Below are positions 22,801-24,791 of a DNA stretch of 24,791 bases, one piece after another (within the stretch, counting starts at the first letter, position 1; the number at the start of each line of letters is the position of its first letter). The notes under the pieces are model-generated. The model did not search any database. It was not told the DNA's origin and saw nothing but the letters and a program-made list of their open reading frames with translations. The stretch covers positions 1-24,791 of the forward strand of contig DAOSPF010000053.1 of the NCBI GenBank assembly GCA_035374585.1, given 5' to 3'. The stretch is from JAKPQD01 sp029572965 (lineage in GTDB: Bacteria; Bacteroidota; Bacteroidia; Bacteroidales; DTGW01). The position numbers were made by a program, and so were the translations under genes.

Positions 22801-24791
22801 AGCATTTTGACCCATACATATAGCATCTGGACTAACTAATGTTATCATGGGCAAAGGGTTTACATTTACCAATATTGCATTGGAGGTGTCATTTGCATGC
22901 CCCGGGGCTGATACTATACATCGATAATAATTCTGACTGTTTACAACCAGGGTATCATTTGTTGCAGCCGAAGAATCTGCCCACGTAACATTATTGCTAC
23001 TCACCTGCCACCTGTATGAAGCTATTTCAGGATAGTTTGTAGTTACTACCAAAGTTGCATTTGTCCCCTGACAAATATTTTGATTTGCACTTTGTGAAGT
23101 AATTTGCAGTGCTTCAAACTCAACTGCCCCTATATCTATAGTGCCGTTTACTATTCTGTTCCAACCTCTAACATCTTTAGTTATCCCGACAGCACTTAGC
23201 CCGGTGAAGGCTGGCTTTCCGGCATTGATACATGGTGAGTTGTATGCCAGCATCCATGATGAATCGTTGACAAAATTTGGTGCTGCTGAAACAGAATTTA
23301 CATCAAAACCAGAGGAATAAGCTTTCCAATTATCTATTGAAGCTAAATTAACACCACCGGCTGAATCTGTTGCCACAATATAATTTACATCATTACCACT
23401 TACCTCAATGAGGTTATAATTGCTTTCGGCAAACAAGCCTTTATTTGAAATGTGCAATCCATTACCCGAAGTACCTGAGGTAGTAAAAGCCCTGTCCCCT
23501 AATTTAACAGAAACAATATTGTTCAGAAAGGTCACTTTCTTCTGCAAGTATGAAGAACTAAATAATCTTACCCCATTGACCTGAGCACCAGAAGAGCCAA
23601 GCGCAACAAATGAATCTTTGTTAAGAGATATGGTGTTATTCAATATCTTTACCCCTCCTGATGGAAGAGTTGTAGCATCAATTTCAACAAACAACCCTGT
23701 AGCTCCTGCATATCCTCCAAGATGATTTATTACGTTATTGGCTATCAAAGCATTTTGAGTATTTTCGCTAAGGGTAAGATAAACACCTGTTGCTGAGCTA
23801 GTTTCACTCCCATCGCCAATTATATTACTTATAACATTATTAAATATTTCAGGAGTGCCAATATTGTACAACTCTATACCTAATGCTTCATATGCATTAA
23901 TAATGTTTTGAATTTTGTTTCCGGAGATTTCTACAAAATCGGCCCCATTAATGCTTATAGCCTTATCACTAATACTATTGGCGAAGATAGCATCCCCAAA
24001 GACATTGTTCTGAATTTTTATATTTTGTGACGGAAACGATTCGTATGCAAAGCGTACACCAATATTTGCCCTGCGGATAATATTATTTTTAATAACAATA
24101 TTCTCAGAAGCACCTCTGTCTGCGGCGAAATTAATAGCTGCCATGTTTGCTTCAGCATACCTTGTACTTACAAACTCGCAATTGGTAATAGTGATATTAC
24201 GTATATTACCTGTATCGGGGAAAAATTCAAGCAATGTAGCACTTGCATATTGTCCTATATCATTGGCTACAAATCTCAGGTTATGGCTATCAGTCCCATT
24301 GCTGGCACCATCTAAAGTAAGATATCTGATGTCTCTGAATCTGAAAGGAGTCCCATTGCTTTCATCTGTAGCAAAGTTTACTGTAGAAACTACCGATGGT
24401 GCAGGCTTCAAAGTAATAGTATTGGTGGCGCTTATGCCTGCAATATGCTGCACATACATGCTATATTCATTATAAACATTGTCTGTCAACGACAAAACAA
24501 TTGGCCCGGTAATACCGCATGACGACAAGCGGGAGAAAGCTTCTTTGATGGTTTTAAAATAACCTTTTGAACCAATGGTATAAGTACCTCCACTAAAAGG
24601 TACATTATCAACAAACTCAACAGCCCCTATATGAGTTCTTGGCAACCCATTTATATCAAGATTGTTGGTATCTGCTATCATCTCGCCGTTTACATTGAGG
24701 TTGCAACTTAGCGGCACAGGCTTTTCTTCATTGGTCAAAAATGGATTGGAATAAATAGTGTAGTACAAGCTATCTAATGGATCACATGTTG
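19885..24791 (-). CDS. Giant T9SS surface protein: beta-helix, Ig-like, 8 PKD domains (5' partial)
   Basis: The frame is open to the right window edge, so at least 1634 residues are seen and the N-terminus is missing. Numbering from the TTG at 24768, which I do not take as the start: 38-52 look like the end of an earlier beta-helix unit (DINGLPRTHIGAVEF). 60-553 form a parallel beta-helix with many NN-rich turns, ending VNGTIDIGAVEF. 555-635 and 640-718 are Ig-like domains. 722-793 are a SprB-like repeat. Eight PKD domains span about 797-1447, most with the W-FGDG core. 1450-1535 resemble a HYR-type domain (DACGIKSKSL, TVTDNSGNYSTC). 1542-1627 are a T9SS sorting domain (LNVYPNPFTAKLIIK). No enzymatic motif was seen. 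It is probably a secreted or surface-attached adhesin-like protein, convergent with the M14 gene. Confidence 0.9.
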   Translation of the reverse strand, partial: TCDPLDSLYYTIYSNPFLTNEEKPVPLSCNLNVNGEMIADTNNLDINGLPRTHIGAVEFVDNVPFSGGTYTIGSKGYFKTIKEAFSRLSSCGITGPIVLSLTDNVYNEYSMYVQHIAGISATNTITLKPAPSVVSTVNFATDESNGTPFRFRDIRYLTLDGASNGTDSHNLRFVANDIGQYASATLLEFFPDTGNIRNITITNCEFVSTRYAEANMAAINFAADRGASENIVIKNNIIRRANIGVRFAYESFPSQNIKIQNNVFGDAIFANSISDKAISINGADFVEISGNKIQNIINAYEALGIELYNIGTPEIFNNVISNIIGDGSETSSATGVYLTLSENTQNALIANNVINHLGGYAGATGLFVEIDATTLPSGGVKILNNTISLNKDSFVALGSSGAQVNGVRLFSSSYLQKKVTFLNNIVSVKLGDRAFTTSGTSGNGLHISNKGLFAESNYNLIEVSGNDVNYIVATDSAGGVNLASIDNWKAYSSGFDVNSVSAAPNFVNDSSWMLAYNSPCINAGKPAFTGLSAVGITKDVRGWNRIVNGTIDIGAVEFEALQITSQSANQNICQGTNATLVVTTNYPEIASYRWQVSSNNVTWADSSAATNDTLVVNSQNYYRCIVSAPGHANDTSNAILVNVNPLPMITLVSPDAICMGQNAIIKANTSAGIVSWYGSATGGTVLAQNNIFTTPILTATTTYYAEASYNGCNSTSRVAATVTVNSFPAVEFKAVATNVTNENNGTIKIATIKGTAPFSYSIDGGVSYSSTSLFSDLAANTYLVTVKDNNSCVTKQSVIIGKCIADFIYTVTDSTLKLNNLSLGASQFYWTYGDGSVSNDSSPSYKYAAPGEYEVCMTMVNMTTNCMANKCALIKIDSLNTSYLAAKYTYTINQLQVSFANISEKATNYYWIFGDGQFSTEISPVHNYSRAGIYVVYLKAYNSSTGKSATYVKKIVVGTAVCSNEASFKYVVDNAGKVTFTNTSIGKNAYYWTFDDGMSSTLANPVHTYKNAGYYLVSLMIKDSVGTCSDAYSQLVKIGNIACKADFDYSVETSTNTVTLKNLSTGNIANNFWLFDGRNYSTMQNPTFKYVSAGIHNISLTVLDKNGSCIDYIEKSVQVGKASCNANFAYYVDSVNNKVEFTSLDKTGGTDAYWIFGDGTISTETNPVHIFKRAGYYQVSLTTFNPETGCMDNVSKIILVSGPENDCEADFIYLMGTDNQTVAFKNKSKGNIVKWLWNFGDNSAISNETSPTHLYKVQDDYNVCLTVVNTQNIVNITCKEIKVGSSVGNENKADFIYQVSKDSAYTRFYNLSSGTYNKLEWNFGDGKTSALASPAHKYSTPGYYMVSLKVTNTATNSHNVTYKLLNINKPDTFLVRFAFWAKPYSKKAGGYPIDFIGAGLGDQAKLKWDFGDGETDSTTTSPQHTYQNSDEYEVCLTYADPITGDSSKHCEKVTTATLCQSDEVSPEPLCKNIEVHLDANGKAVITPDLVDNGSTDACGIKSKSLSVSTFTTTGTKDVVLTVTDNSGNYSTCQAKVTVLGYVGVETTENQLGLNVYPNPFTAKLIIKMDIPDNGVVNLSIVDISGRNVRLTKQMTLEKGERFITLDGDMLEQGTYYLRVTDSKGRMKQTVIVKQ

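Noticed and set aside
20443..24475. Scattered plus-strand open frames opposite the giant gene
   Set aside because: All are shadows of its repetitive PKD and beta-helix coding sequence.
24766..24768. TTG as the start of the giant surface protein
   Set aside because: The frame is open from here to the window edge and the sequence at this point is already inside a domain, with no signal peptide.
19885..24791. Possible DNA-level tandem repeat or CRISPR-like array in the giant gene
   Set aside because: The PKD repeats are similar at protein level but divergent in DNA, with about 240-base periods and no short identical repeats.

Overview
The window is a low-GC chromosomal segment from a member of the Bacteroidota. 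The evidence is a SusC/SusD pair, two proteins ending in type IX secretion (T9SS) C-terminal sorting domains, and repeated matches to the Bacteroidota -7 box TAnnTTTG upstream of genes. No rRNA, tRNA or CRISPR array was seen. No genus can be assigned from the sequence alone.

Layout. (1) 1-2883: a HepT-like toxin, convergent with miaB; then a small IS200-like/RAYT-type HUH transposase with paired REP-like hairpins on both sides; then a C-terminal scrap of a DUF975-type membrane protein that ends inside a bidirectional terminator. (2) 2898-7810: a minus-strand susC-susD operon for TonB-dependent glycan or nutrient uptake, with no adjacent enzyme or regulator. (3) 7811-10469: a 495-bp intergenic stretch carrying a nested REP-like cluster, an exported metallo-beta-lactamase-fold hydrolase, a second palindromic repeat cluster, and an exported GH2-like protein with no catalytic barrel. 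(4) 10466-12215: a minus-strand operon with overlapping genes, panD, an LPG-synthase-TM (UPF0104) membrane protein and a small four-helix membrane protein. (5) 12335-18179: surface-polysaccharide genes, namely a divergent glycosyltransferase with a G8 tract, a methyltransferase, a GT4 glycosyltransferase, a TylF-like methyltransferase and a Wzx-like flippase. The flippase is bracketed by two broken genes, a frameshifted lipoprotein and a glycosyltransferase with a large internal deletion. (6) 18176-24791: an exported M14 metallocarboxypeptidase with a T9SS tail, convergent with a giant partial cell-surface protein (beta-helix, Ig-like domains, eight PKD domains, T9SS tail) that runs off the right edge.

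How the parts relate. Most of the window concerns the cell envelope: uptake (SusCD), polysaccharide assembly and export (GTs, methyltransferases, flippase) and T9SS-exported surface proteins. The polysaccharide region shows active turnover. The dispersed hairpin repeats near the transposase (1906-2538), at 8081-8182 and at 9060-9170 look like families of REP-type elements, two of them possibly related to the HUH transposase. I did not find a clearly new multi-gene system. The most unusual items are the hairpin-flanked transposase and related repeats, the GH2-like protein without its catalytic domain, the G8 tract that could switch a glycosyltransferase off, and the internally deleted glycosyltransferase.
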